Assembly (NCBI GenBank): GCA_000149265.1
Contig: CH001992.1
Coordinates: 604,333 to 668,332 of the forward strand
Source: Ciona savignyi
Lineage: Eukaryota > Chordata > Ascidiacea > Phlebobranchia > Cionidae
Direction: 5' to 3'
DNA: 64,000 nucleotides
Shown one piece after another: positions 37,954 through 52,000 of this stretch (position 1 is its first letter; the number at the start of each line of letters is the position of its first letter). Both the position numbers and the translations under genes were made by a program. The notes beneath the pieces are model-generated. The model made no database searches. It was given only the letters and a program-made list of their open reading frames with translations, and had not been told where the DNA came from.

Positions 37954-40900
37954 ATGTCGCCGTTTATAGTATCCCAAAATGTAAATGGTTTGGGAAATAC
38001 CCTAAAACGCAAAATGATTTTTAATTATTTGAAGCAAAAGAAAGTCGACATTGCTCTTCTTCAAGAGACCCACAGCTGTTTACATAGCGAAAAAAGGTGG
38101 GAAATGGAATGGGGTGGAAAAATAGTATATTCACACGGGTCATCCAACTCCAGAGGAGTTGCTATTATGCTTTCAAACCGAATCTCCGCTAAAGTAAATG
38201 CTTGGGAAAATGACAACGATGGCCGTCGTCTTCTAGTGGACATGACCATAGATCAACGTAAAATTACGATTGCAAACGTTTATGGCCCAAACAACGACTC
38301 CCCAATATTTTACGAAGAGTACTTCAAAGCGCTTAACAACTTTTCCAATAATGACATCATACTAGGTGGCGACTTCAACCTAGTGTTGTGTGATACTATG
38401 GACAAAATAGGAGGAGCGACAATGCACAGCAATAAAAAGGCAAAACGAGAGCTCTTATCCCTGATGCGCGAGTATAATTTGCAGGACGTGTTCCGTACAC
38501 GTAATCCAGTTTTAAAAGAATTTACTCGCGTACATTCCACACCCTTTACAGCGACCCGAATTGATTTCTTTTTAATTTCGACATCTCTTGCTTCACAGGT
38601 ATTACATTGTGATGTCACGCCAAGTATTAAATCTGATCACTGCATGGTAACGCTGAAATTAACTAATAATCCAACGCCGCGAGGTAGGGGGTATTGGAAA
38701 CTAAATACCTCCCTACTTGAAGATCAACGTTACGTAAACAGTACTAAAGATGTAATTACCGAACTTCTACTAACCAATGATCTACCGGACACTTCCCCAC
38801 ATCTTCTCTGGGACACTTTAAAATGTGTAGTCCGCGGGCACACCATTCAGTACAGTGCGCGCAAAGAAAGAGCAGGACGTTTGAAGCAAACGGATCTCGA
38901 AAAAAAAATTATGAAGATCAACACGGAAATACAAGACGGTGTTCAAACGAACCTCGAAAAGCGTAATACCTTGCAAGCTGAGCTAGATGATCTAGTACAA
39001 ACTCGAACAAAAGCAGCGATGGTTCGTAGCAGAGCAACTTGGGTGGAGCAAGGGGAGAGAAATACCAAATATTTTCTAAATCTTGAGCGACGAAACAACG
39101 AAAGGAAGAACATACATCATTTGGAGTCAAACGGCAAAAAAATAACAGATCGAAACGCCATTTTAGTAGAATTGAGTTCGTACTACGAAAACCTGTATAA
39201 CCAACATGACGACCCGACAGTACTAGTGGAAAGTTATATTAACCCATTAAACCTGCCACGATTAAACGAGGAACAAAAGGAATCTTGCGAAAAGGACAAA
39301 ATAACAGAAGCTGAATGTGAATGTGTTATCAGGCAGCTGAAGCAAAATAAATCACCTGGACCTGATGGATTCCCACCTGGCTTTTATATTACATTCTGGA
39401 AAGAAATCAAGAATGCTTTTATAAAGTCGGCAAACTATGCATTCAGAACTGGATGCTTAAGTAGCACACAGAAAAGCGGGATAATTACACTTATTCCCAA
39501 ACCTGGAAAAGACCCCGATCGGATAGAAAATCACCGCCCAATAACACTTTTAAACACGGACTACAAAATAATATCAAAAATAATAAACATGAGAATTAAA
39601 ACCGTTCTTCCGGAAATAATCAGCACCGACCAAAACGGATTTATAAAAGGTCGTTATATAGGTGACAACATACGGTTACTATTTGATGTGATAGACTATG
39701 CCGAAAACAACAATATTCCTGGCACTGTGATCTCATTGGATATATTCAAGGCATTTGACACGCTAAGTTGGAATTTTATTTTTAAAGCATTGGAATCGTA
39801 TGGATTTGGAAAATCCCTAATAAAATGGGTCAAAGTTCTTTACACAGATCCGCAAGGCTTCCTAATCAACAACAATTTTATTTCACCGCGCCTTTAAAAT
39901 ACAGAGAGGCGTGAGATAAGGAGACCCGCTATCGCCAACACTTTTTATCCTATGTATGGAATGTTTCGCTCAAGCTATAGCGCAAGAACCCTGCTGTGGG
40001 AGGAATATCAGTGGGGGACAACGAGTTTAAACTCTCGATGTTTGCAGACGACACCCTTTGCTTTTTAAATGGCAACGAATCAAGTTTGATTGCCTTACTT
40101 AAAGAAGTTGAAACTTTTGGAGTTGTATCCGGCTGTAAAGTGAACCGGGAAAAGTCAAGCGCCTTCGACTTGGGCCCAAAACTGAAATCCATGCGTACTA
40201 CTTCACACCAGTATGGACTAAAATGGACTACAGAAACACTTAAAATATCTGGGAGTTTTAGTCCCAGTTGAACCAAACAGCCGAAAAACTTTTGAACTTA
40301 ATTTTGAAAACGCGGAACTCAAATTATCAACGATTACAAATATATGGTCCTCCAGGGGACTAAGTTTGCTCGGGAAAGTTACTATACTAAAATCTCTTGT
40401 GATTCCGACACTGTTGTACAAACTAAGCGTTCTACCCGTGCAGATTCCCAAGTCGTTCTTAACTAGTATAAAAAGGATTATGTTTAAGTTTATATGGGGG
40501 TCAAAATGGGAAAGAGTGAGCAGACAAACGTTGTGCTGCGGAATAACCCAAGGTGGCATCAACATGCTCGATATTGACTGCTATTTTACTGCCTTGCGCT
40601 CCAAATGGATGTTCAAACTGTTCGATTGCAACTACAAGTCGCCATGGAAAACATTGGAACTGGAGTCCATATCGCTTAACACCTTGATATGTGCAATCCG
40701 CTCAAATCTTCCAACAAAAGATAGTGTTATAAAACACTACATACATATTCGATCATTGCTAACGAGTTTAAATTCATTTAGGATATTTTGCAGGGCAAGT
40801 CTTAACGACTCAAGCATTCTGAGCGCGCCGTTATGGCTGAACAAACATGTCAAGTTTCGACGGAAAGCCCTTCTTACTTCTGAGTTGGTAGAGGCAGGCA

Positions 40901-41725
40901 TCTGGAATTACCACCAACTTCTGGAAAAAAACGGCGAATTTTTTCGCTACGACGATCTTTGTGACACGTATCATGTACAAGCAAGCAGACAAGGTTTTGA
41001 AAAATATAACTGTTTACTCGCAGCCCTACCTGACTCATGGAATCAAATACCAAACGACCCGGATATGATACCCGCGGATTACCAAGAAATTCTGGAAGAT
41101 CACCTCAAACAACACGGAAGAACGACACAGGCGATCTACAAGTACTGCTGCAAAGAAAATTTAAAAGAACCATATAAACAACAAGTGCGGTGGACAAAAG
41201 AATTAAACGGCGAGGTTATATCGAAGGAAGAGTGGATCGATATCTACACAAGGAACTTCACATGCACCACAGAAACAAAACTGCAATCCTTTCAAATTAA
41301 AATAAATCTTCGAGCGATTGTAACGAACGACGCCCCTATTTGCATTTGGCTTAACAGAATCTGACCGTTGCACGTTTTGCAACCACGAACTGGAAACCCC
41401 ATTACATATGTTTTGCGATTGTGCTCAAGTGCAAACGTTTTGGGAAAATGTAAACTCATGGATTTGTGCAAAATTTCGAGTGCCTTTTATTATTAATAAT
41501 GCCGCTAAACTGTTCGGGACTAATTTCCCTGAAAATGAAAAATTAATTAATATGGTGTTGTTATGTGCTCGTTTTATTATTTATAGATCACGTCTACAAA
41601 AAGAAAACCCTAACATTAATATGGTACTTAAATACATTGAAGATATTAAAGTGATAGAAAAACCCATTGCATATAACAATAACAGAATGCTTCAATATCA
41701 TTTAAAATGGTCGTCATGTGCGTAG
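37954..41725 (+). pseudogene. LINE ORF2, endonuclease-reverse transcriptase, frame broken
   Basis: Starts at ATG 37954 (MSPFIVSQNVNGLG), in a frame open from 37915. Endonuclease motifs: LLQETH, NVYGPNND, GGDFN, SDH near the end. Reverse transcriptase: NKSPGPDGFPPGFY, LIPKPGKD, HRPITLLNTDYKI, DQNGFIKGR, SLDIFKAFDTLSW. The frame ends at 39897. The MFADDTLCFL active-site block is in another frame at 39996-40271. The thumb/connection part is at 40366-41364, and the C-terminal part with the CTFCNHELE...HMFCDC motif is at about 41365-41725. About four frame changes. Clade by motif order: L1/Tx1 group with two ORFs and A tail. Confidence 0.9.
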
Positions 41726-41833
41726 TCTTGTATTCCATGTATATATATATATATATATATATTCCTTAACTGCATACTGCATTCTTTTTACGTATTTAAT
41801 AAAAAAAAAAAAAAAAAAAAAAAAAATGATTTA

Positions 41834-41940
41834 TATGGTCATGTGGCCGAATGGTTCACGCGACTGATACATATACCTATAAAAAACGGTCCTAGTGATG
41901 AGCCCATGGGTTCGAAACTTGGATCGAAAAAAAAAGTAAA
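41834..41940 (+). mobile_element. tRNA-Ser/Leu-like SINE copy (family B) abutting the LINE
   Basis: GGTCATGTGGCCGAATGG (A-box region), ACGGTCCTAGTGATGAGCCC, GGGTTCGAAAC (B box) and an A-rich end. Same block order as 23717-23818. Its first bases coincide with the right copy of the LINE target duplication, so the LINE landed at the head of this element. Confidence 0.7.
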
Positions 41941-42119
41941 AAAATACTGTCGTATCATTCATTGCAATAAAAACTTATGACAAAATCATGTACTAAACCT
42001 GAAATGATTTATACGTTGTCTCATGATTAAATGAATCATTCGCTGTCTTGTGATTAATAATGATTATTTTCCAGTTTTCTACCAAACATCGCGTTATAGT
42101 ATAGTCCATTTTAAACCTG

Positions 42120-42952
42120 TAAGTGATTAAAACCCTTGAATTTTAATTGTTTTAAAATCTTACACTCCTTCAAATTTTACGTTAACTTGTACATCCCGTG
42201 TAACATCTGTAAAGCCTAATCGGTTTTAGAACTAATGTTTTCAAAATGTCTATGTTTAGCATTGTGATGTCATTTTTGTAATAATGGACATAATTTTTAT
42301 AATTCCGTAAACCTCGTGGCTTTCTTTCCTTTTTGTACTGATGCTTATAACGACACCACGTATATTTTGCATACTCAATTTATAGACCTACGGAAAAACA
42401 GTTGGTAAGCTGGTTGTCTATTAATAATTATTATGTGTTTATTTATGTAAAAATATTGTAACCGAAAATCGCTCAACGCATAACGTCCAGTCAATAAAGA
42501 AACCACCCATCTGGCCATCAACCATAGGGAGATTTGGAGTGCTGTGCCTGTGCCAGTCAGCGCGTTTAAACTGTTTCCCATGTTATAAGGACTCGGGTGT
42601 AAGTAGGTTGCACCAGAAGGAGCTTTACACCCCGGTTTTCACAACAAAATACACTGAAATTGCACCAATTTGTCCAACAGACAATTGTTCTGTCATAGTG
42701 GCGCGAGCAGTGACAATAGAACACAGCAACCACAATCAAATTGTCTCTTTGGTCACTCGTGTCTTAACAGTAAAGTTACCCCAGTACTATCAGGCCAGAT
42801 TCGTAGTTCTTTAAATTTATAAGGATACTATGAAACCTAATATGAAAATATATTTTACATATTATTTTATGATATGTTGTACACCCTATTATATGAGCAC
42901 TCCCTTAACAAATTTTGGTACACCTTTGGATACACATTGTTAAAAAGCACTG
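42120..42952. mobile_element. Longer decayed relative of the hAT-like element at 26331-26645
   Basis: Shares with that element TTTTAAAATCTTACACxC near the left, ACAGTAAAGTTACCCC in the middle and ATGTTGTACACCCTATTAT plus AAAAAGCACTG at the right. The left border is approximate. No coding frame. Confidence 0.45.
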
Positions 42953-44231
42953 ATATAAACCAAATATATCAAGGTATTTAGGAGGAACTAATTATTCTCC
43001 CTATCTCTCTAATGCAAACTGACAAAAACACAAATACAGCTGTCACTTAAATCCTGACTTGGAAGTATTAGATTTTTTTCACAATTTAAAATTGAAGCTT
43101 AGATCTGCAGCCTAATCTCAAAACCCCCCAAACTTTTCTCAACTTTTTTCCAACAAAATAGCCGGCAGATGCACAAACAACACATTTATTTAAAAAAAGC
43201 ACTGCTCCACTATTACAAAACTTTACAGCTAAACGAGAACACCGTTGTGCAGCGTGGCACATGCTGCTTTTAAACAAACATTGGGAAACCAACAACAATG
43301 TTACTCAGCAAAACACTCGTTTCAAAACAATGACTAGGGTAGGGTTATCACTCGTTACATCCTGCCGCGCATAGATGTCGTAATTTTTTAGACGCCATCT
43401 TGGAAATGGTGACCGTTCCAGTTTTGTTTAAACTGTTCGGACTTACTGGTTCTGTGAGACTGCTGTCCAAGTTTTAACCATTTCTGTCGACCGCTTCGGC
43501 TAATACAGGCCTTTGGCTGAATGGTGGTCATTCTGTAGATTTTATTTGAGCGACAGTGTCACTGGTGATGACCGAAACTTTTCGTACATATTATAATTAA
43601 CTGGTTGATGTTCCATGAGTTCTAACACATTTCCCACTAATTAGAAAGATTTAAAGACATAACCAGGTTACACATTGTTGTTTTTGAATATGTCACCTTT
43701 CAAGCATTGGATAACCCCCTTTTGCCCCCTCCACTTCTTTCACCAACGTTTGACAGTCAAGAATGGTTAGAATTAGTTAGTTTTTATCTCTTCTGTATGC
43801 AAAAGAAAAGATACACCTGTGGATACCGGGAGAAGCACATTTTGGGTCCGATATTACAAATCGACCGGGGTGAAAATAACCAAAAAGAGGAAAATGAGTA
43901 TTTAATTATTTCGTAAAATAGCATAAGTTATTAAGTGTGGGATTTAAGAGAAACGATTGACTATTAACCTTTATACACACTGAAAGTGCTCTAAATTTAG
44001 AGATTTTGGCTAAAAAATTAAATTGGTCAGTTTCATTTAGAAGGAGTTTAACTATAGTACTAGTTAGATCCCATCTTTAGTAAAAAACAACTTATCGGCA
44101 AGTGAAATATTTTAGAAGTACGAAACAATGCCACAAGTAAACATGTGTGATGGGCTATAATTTATCATTAGAAGAAGCGTTAAGCAAAGCTTTTCAAGTA
44201 AGGCCTACAACCTATATTCACCCTTCTTAAC
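42953..44231. other. Spacer without recognised genes
   Basis: AT-rich, short random ORFs only. Confidence 0.5.
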
Positions 44232-44465
44232 AGCACGGCAAGGTTAGCATGGTGGATTAGTGCGTAACCTATCAGAAATATGTAGCCTCACAGGTAGTTA
44301 GTCGGGTGTGTCCTAGGGCAAAGCACTTAGCTGACGTTGCCTGGTTCGACATCATATTAAAAAAAACTACAATAACTCTGATAAACAGAGGCTATCCATC
44401 GATTACCCGTGTGATAATTCTTTCTTGTGTAATATTTATGTAATCTGACAATTCCACTGTGATAA
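44232..44465 (+). mobile_element. Degenerate SINE copy (family A)
   Basis: GTTAGCATGGTGGATTAGTGCG (A-box-like), TAGTCGGGTGTGTCCTAGGG, GACGTTGCCTGG, CGATTACCCGTGTGATAA and a worn tail in family order. Confidence 0.6.
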
Positions 44466-46036
44466 CGCCCCACATTCCCACTTTTTATTCACATGTTTAG
44501 AAAAACGCCAATAATGAAATTAATTTTTTTTGTCGAAGCTACAGCATACCAACATATACACTTAATATAAAGAGGCCGATGTGGGTAAGATAATTGCACC
44601 ACCTGTAAAACCTTTTTTGGCAAAACAAGATAGCCCTTGCGTTTTGGTCATCTTGCCCCATTTACACTTTGGCCCCGCTTCTATTTTAATGTTGTCTGGG
44701 CGTCATTGTCATCACGTAATCTATGGTAATTATTGGGCAGTTTTTGCCTGGTTACCGGCGCTATTATGCACAGCCAAAGTATATCCGAAACGTGCATTTA
44801 TTTTAAGCATTGGGTAATGATTCGTGCGATTGTTGATGTGACTTCACCATTTCACCAGTTGCTCTAACTCAATAAGAAACAAGAGATCCATCAAGGAAAA
44901 AACTTTGCATCTCATTTGTTCGTCTTACGTTTCCTATCGATTCCTTTTGGATGAAGCATAATGGAATATTATTATTAAGTTCCACTTCTTGGTATTACTA
45001 AAGGTAAATCGAGTTATTTTAATAGTATAGTACCTGTAGAACAAAAATAGACCTAAAATACTCCGCTAAAAACAGTTGCAGTGTACGACACCAGTGCACA
45101 ATAATATAAAAGTAAGATAATATTTTATTTCACATGAATCCATGCAACTCATCTCAAAAGATCAACCAATTCGGACTTAAAATAATCGGATCAGTGGCGA
45201 ATGGTGTGGATTATTTATGATATCGATTATCTTGGTCGTTTCATTATTCATTGCGGTGGGGAGTTGGGCATTGGCGAATCCCAAAAATTATCAAGGTTCT
45301 TGGTCTTTATATACTCGCATTGCCTTTACCTTATCCTTGTACAAAAATGTATATGGTGAATGAACAGCACGACGTTAAAATATACGACTCCGCAACAAAA
45401 ATGTGAATGTTCCTTAGGTTTTCACTACAACAGATTCAGCATCGTATTTACAAAGAAATTGAGTCCATAAAATATCATAAGCGCTATGTACAGATTAAAG
45501 GGCAGAATTATTTGATGCAGGTAATATTTAAGTAATGGGCAAAACTAAATAAACTAGTTCAAACCGGAGTTTGAACTGAAATGCAAACCGATAAATTGCG
45601 ATGCTGAAATTGTGGTCATGAAATCGATTAGTACAAGTTGAACTGGTGCGTAGTTAAGAAATTGCATTTCTGCACCATCGTAACATTGTTAAACAACGGT
45701 AGAAACCAACCGATTGTTTGTACTAATAAAAAAAAAACAATATAATGGTGAAAGTGTTGACAGTTAATCTTTTTATTAATTGGCTTGACTTTATTCATTG
45801 TTTTCGGAGATTAAAATTAAATTTAATAAACTTTGTAGAAGACAAAGGAAGATAAATTATATAAAGCAACTGTTTTAGGATAAGCAAGCGTGCGGTGCGC
45901 CGTGATTTCGTGTATCAGTTTCGACGTGAAAGATGTACAGCGCTGTGCACTGGCCCGGGTTCGAACCACTCAATCCATCTACGTTTGCTCTGGAGCTGGA
46001 AGCCGTGCCGCGGCTGTGCATCTTGAGATGAGGATA
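44466..46036. other. Spacer and NCK 3' UTR
   Basis: No gene supported. The part next to 46037 is the likely 3' UTR of NCK (minus strand) and is GC-rich near 45890-46036. Confidence 0.45.
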
Positions 46037-49000
46037 TCACCGCGCCATGGGGTTGCTTAGGTATACTTTGCCCTGCTCTTTACTCGTATAGATTGGGGCG
46101 GATTTGTAGTGTTCAAGAAGGGCATCCATGGAATCGAATTTCCTCTGTCCGATGCCGTAAACTCCGTTCGGGAGGGACACGACTTTGAAGTGGCGAATGC
46201 GGCCCGGCATCTTCATCGAAATCGAGTAATCACCGGACTACACAAAAGTACATGTTAACTAACGCACACACGCCATATGATAGAAAAGGTAGGAAAATTA
46301 TGTTTTATTCCCGTGAATGTGTAAACGCAAAGGAAAATGTAATACAAATTAAGACAAACCTTTTATTTTAGAAACTGCAATTAATCCACAGAGTTCAGAT
46401 AGGTTCACTAAGTCTTTGCCCAAGAACACAACCGTATACCTAGCGACCAATTTCGAGTTTATCTTTCGGCTAAAAGCTAAGCACTAACCTACCAGTTTAA
46501 GTTTTAGTTTATTCATTTTGTGCCCCAGTATGAAATAATAGTAAATAAAACAAATTACCACGAAGGAATAGGAAAAAGGCAAAATGAACAGTCGGTAAAA
46601 CACGTCATTAACAAAAAAGAAATATAAATAAATAAATACAGCAGACGCGGCAGCCAAACCTAGATGCAGTCGATTACTGCTTTTTTATTTTAGATCATGG
46701 CCGTTTAGTAACCACAAAGAAAATCTTACCGAGGTTTCGCTATCACGAACTAAAAATTCGCCGTTGGTTGCCTTCTCCTCCAACCTTCGTTCTGCATCAG
46801 CGCGCTTCACCTGACCGAAGTACCAATGACGTGGCAGCATGCTGTCGCCTGCACTGTCGTTTCCACCGCTCATATTCTGCAAAAATTAGTATATTGTTTG
46901 ATTAAATGTGCCATGGCAGCAAGACCGAGAAAATGTACATCCCGGTTTTAGACAAAGCTTTTAATACACCAGGACAGCTCACGGCGACTGAAAGCAGTTT
47001 TACAATGTATTTAATTAAACGCTGAGATCCTGGTGAGCATGAACTTATTGTCATAATCGGAAACTTAGGACAGTGGTGTCCTTTTAAAACTAAAAAATCC
47101 AATGTTACAGTATTGTACGCATTGGACAGGCAGTGTGTGTGTTACAGATTATAGGGTTAACATTTATGAAGTACAATGATCTTGACCAATGGGGTTATCA
47201 GAAATGTATCAGTTTGAGAGGTGACTAATGCGATGCTGCCACGTATGCTGGTGAAAGCACAGGCGATGGCCAAGACCAAACATGCCTGGTTAGGTTAATA
47301 CATAATATTACCACACCCAAGTGATTTACGATTTCTACCACATATGTTTGCACATTAAAGCATTCCAGTGAATACAATTAAATGTGGAATCGATATATCG
47401 TTTCAAGCGAATTATGAAGACTGTGAAAATTACAAAGATGGTTAATTGCCGGAACTCGTTGTTAAGCAGAGACAGAGTGATACTAACATTCGTAGCATGC
47501 AAATTGTCAGCGCCATTTGCCTGAAGACAAGGAGAGACCCGGTCATAGTTTGGGGTGGTTCCGGAGGAAACTGGAGCAGCTCCCTCGACCACTTCGACGT
47601 AGTTGATCGGGACGAGTCCAGTCTTGCCCTCGCTGTTTCGTGCAAGCCACCACTCCGGGTCGTTGGGGGGATGTTCTATGATGTCGAGCATTTCATCTTG
47701 TTCGAACGCAAGCTCTTCCGAGTTGCCGGAGTTGAACGCGTACAGAGAGCGAACCACAGATATGCAGTAGTCGCTGGGCGGGGGCGGCACAACGGACGAA
47801 TGCGACGCATTTAAACTGGACTGTGGTACAGAGTTACTCTTTTCAACATAGTTTGATGGGAAATAGCCTGGTTTTCCGTTTCTTTCAGCGTCTTTTCCGA
47901 ACCACCAACCGTCCGGTTCTTTTTGTATGACGATGATTCTCATGCCTTTTCGCAACGTCAGCTCGTCGTCTTTAGTCGCATCATAGTTGAACTTGCTCAC
48001 GTATTCCTCGTTTGTATGAGTTCCATCCCCACCGTCTGCCGGTGGTTTATAGTTTGAAATGGGGCCGGGGTTCTGTGGTTCACCGCCGCCCCTGAAACCA
48101 GACGAGCCCATCATCCCACCGCTTATGCCACCAGAACCATTCGATTTCGTCTTCTTTGCACCGGGAAGCCGATTTGCTGGAGAAGATAAAACATGTCAAT
48201 GAAGTCTTTAAATTTTCAAAACGCAAGTTTTAATGGTTGATAAAAAAAATACAACAAATACATTTGCAATTGGAGACCTGAAAAATATTATCTCCAAGTG
48301 CAACAATTTACCTTTTGAGGGATTGTACCAGGACATATGAATCTTTATTTTAAATCATTCAGTTTTTATATAGTACATTTGCACGCTCAAATATTCTGGT
48401 AAAATTTGAAAACTATCAAGAAGAGCAAGCTAAGAATCAGGATGGATACTTAAAATAATTGGTGTAAACTTTATCAGTATTTTTATATTATAATGATATA
48501 ATATATGGTAGTTTCATTTTCCAAAACTCTAACTTTTGCGTGATCAATGAATCCTATATGTAGGAAGGTTGCTTACACCATAAAATGTCACTGCGCGGCG
48601 TATTAAAAAACACGACTGTTATATATTCAACAAATTGCACGATGTATGTCGAATGACCTATTAGCGTCGACGAAATAAATTTAACGTAAAAATACAGACA
48701 ACTATTAATTAGCCGACATTTTATGACAGCAATAAATGCCAACAGAGTAAATTGGATGATGAATGTGTAACGTTTGGGAAAACCGCTTCCGGAAGAACAC
48801 GAGCCAGTGGCGAATTAGCGGTTAAATAATCGCGACTGCATTGATGCATTACCAGCATTTCGAGTTCAGTAAACATAAATGATTGGTTAAAGAACTAGCT
48901 GCTTGTACAGTTACGAGAACAATTAAATACGCCCGTGGGCGAACAGACAAGAGCATTAATATATTCACAGCCGTTAACTGCGGTCAATTTCCGGGTCAAA

Positions 49001-52000
49001 ACAAACGAGCACGAAAGGTTTACAAGCATGATTTATTGGCTAATATCCCCTAAAGTCGAAGATTTTCAAGAAACGCAAATAACTTTTAATTGTTCCAATG
49101 TCGTCATATCGAAGAAACGATAAATTATCTGAAAATCGTTGGGCCTAGAAAATATTTATACGATTCCATCACAGCGTCTTATACAGTGGGATGCAAATAA
49201 AACATGTTCAGAAAGTAATCGTATTATTGTGTATGTACAGCGCTTTTAATTATAAAATTCGCGAACGGTCGTTACGGTAATGTATTTAGCACAAAAGTGG
49301 AAGAACTAGACATTTTACCACAAATGTACAAAGCACACACAGCAAGATCGTAAATCATCGCATGGGGACATTGACACCGAGTTATCAAATAAGAGTCCCG
49401 TTTTGAATTACAAACATACCAAGCATACAAAGCGTGCCAAGCACAAATCGCATACAATATGCACTGTGGTTGATGACAATGGTAATTAAACCTTAGTGGT
49501 GCGGTTTTCTATTACTTCTACTTCACTGTCAGTTTTTTACTACATTGTAGTGGCGACTTGTTAGATTCGAAATAAAACAACACATTTTCCCACGTGGATT
49601 TGAATATTTTTTGTATAACAACCGAGACTTACAACACCTGCATTTTCAACATTTACATTTTTAAACCGAGTGTGGCCAACAAAGATTTACACTTAAAATT
49701 AACGCGGACCGTTTATTTACACCCCATTGTGACGCCGTGTTATGAACGCAGCAGAAATGCAAAGCGGAAGCAATGACGACGGCGTAAACACCGTTTTCCA
49801 CTGTGTCTATATCTCTCTTGTACACTGTATCAAACGTCATGACTCAATGTGGAAAGAGTTTTGATCTTTTGCGATGTCTCAAACCCAAAAGGCGCGTTTC
49901 TCCTTCATTTAAAACAACGTACAGCGTTCACTCGAAACATATGACGTCATGGCACGTAACTCACGGTCGACGTCACTGCAACAGCAAACAACAAGCTACC
50001 ATTGTAGAGCAGACTTAACTCAAGTAATGTTGGGCGCCTTTTTTAACTTTACTGAATTGAAAACTGCGCCATTTAAATAAATTATACAGCGAATAATTAA
50101 AACGAGCTAATTAAAATTTACAAAACCTCTGCTAGACGTGTTCCACCACAACCAGTATCTACACTAATACACTCAACCTACAGCAAGTTGACACGGCCTA
50201 AATGAGCTATTACTAACACACGCGGAAAGGAGCATATAAGCAATAACTGACGTAAGAGGGGCGTATTTGCTAAGTGACTGACTTCAGGTGATACGTCTTA
50301 CGACTGTGTAACACATACTCACGTAATTTTTATACCAAAATAAAGCTCATCGTAAAAGAGGATAAGAATGTTATAAACGAAAGTAGTAACAACTAAATCA
50401 ATAGACATCAAGGGGTCCTTTAGACATAACCAGAAATGGAGGCATTGATTTTATTAATCATTATTGAGCAACGAAAATTTTACTCGCGAATTTCAAATTA
50501 GTTTCCACGAAATCCTGTTTCCTGATATTTGCTGTGTTAAATATAACACTGTAATCTTGCATACAATCTTAAATAAGTGAGCGTTTGGCAATAAACCGAA
50601 GCGCTTAAAATAGAAGGAACTGGACACAGCGCCATTTTTAACCAAACCAGTCATATTCCTGTTTGTTCTGCGCCTGACACTTATCTATGGTTTACTCGTG
50701 TGGAAATGCGGCATTTGTTATACAAGATCGAAACTACGTTGACGTGAACTACCTTGTAGAAGCTTGGTGTGTTTGAATTTCCTGTAACTCCGCATATGGC
50801 ACAGTCTTTCCCTCTCCTCGTGTGGAATCTTTCGTCGTATGGATCCAGTTAGCGGAACATGACTGCTCTGTAGACGGTGGTGACCGTGGCCCATCGGACA
50901 AAGCTGGCCTATGTGTCCAAAGTATCCATTTTGGGCCAGAGCGCACATGTTTACCATAGGCGTGCTGGGCTATGAATAATGAGGCAGTTTAAAGAACTGC
51001 TTGACCAAAACTACGACGTCGTATAAAATCCGAGAAGTGCCAGAAGGCGATGCACACTAGCGTACGAACGGCAGTTAAACTTGACACTAAATCCTTATTT
51101 ACTCTTCTTATTGAAAATTGATGACGAACGTACAATTACCTTGTACTTGGTCCGAACATATATAGGCCCAAGTCACTTGGTATTTTTATACAGCGGTCTA
51201 AACCTCCCTACTCGGTTACTAAGATAATAAAGTAACTGTGTTTCCGACGCGACACTTCTTTATCTCTTTTGCACAAAAAAGTTGTGAATAGATTCTGGAG
51301 AGCCGATGAATCGCTGCAACTGAAATACTGACGTGTAAGGCCAGTGCGCATTTGACGGTATCGTGGACGAGAGAAAACAATTTTCCAGCGCGTTTTTGTT
51401 TATGCGATCGTATTGCGTCACGTTCACTAAAACTCATTGTTTCAACTTTTAAACGCATTTTAAAAGTCACGCCACAAGATGAACCGGCAACGACGGCTTG
51501 TGTTCTAACTCAAGTGGATTAACGATAAGTGGGCCACACGAATGAAACCCTTGGCTCTGTTTATTTTGAACATTTGAAGATTGACATAACAGCGTGGACA
51601 AGAGTTTTCCATCAATGTCGCCTTGGGTGAAGAACATCGCTTTCTGTGTCAATGCCAGGATAAGGGGAGAATAGATGAAGTATGGCTGAGACGTACTCAT
51701 GCAACGACGTGAAATTAAATCTCGCCACCAGGAATAATATAACTCTAACTGTTGTAGGAAATATTGAAGCTGAAGCGAAAATTGTTACTCAAAGCTAAAC
51801 TAGTATAGCTTGACTAACATACTAAACTCGCTAACAAACACTAATGTGGATAAAGTTTTAGCTTTCATACTATTCACGATCAGATATTTGCAAACTGTCA
51901 GGTACCAATCAAAACTATGAATTTTGCATTTACATGTTCATCATATGAAACTCAAATGTTAAACTAAACAATGGCTCTCTTCATTATTGCGTCAAAGAAG

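Larger units (their letters stand above)
36692..41825 (+). mobile_element. LINE retrotransposon, L1/Tx1-type, near full length
   Basis: Two ORFs: ORF1 with a zinc knuckle; ORF2 with an APE-type endonuclease, reverse transcriptase and a C-terminal Cys/His motif. It ends with a TA-repeat (41741-41762) and about 26 A (41800-41825). The 16-base stretch before it (36676-36691) recurs right after the A tail (41826-41841) with one difference, so both borders are defined by a target-site duplication. The 5' UTR would be only about 50 bases, so slight 5' truncation is possible. ORF2 needs four frame changes, so this copy is not active unless these are sequence errors. Confidence 0.93.

Noticed and set aside
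44581-44817. 78-codon ORF, with GTGGGTAAGAT and ATCTTGCCCC at its edges
   Set aside because: No protein similarity recognised. The edge motifs look like a worn MITE end pair, but too weak to call.
45950-45985. GGGTTCGAACC, tRNA B-box-like, next to the NCK 3' end
   Set aside because: The T stem does not pair and no acceptor stem or anticodon arm can be built; taken as 3' UTR sequence.
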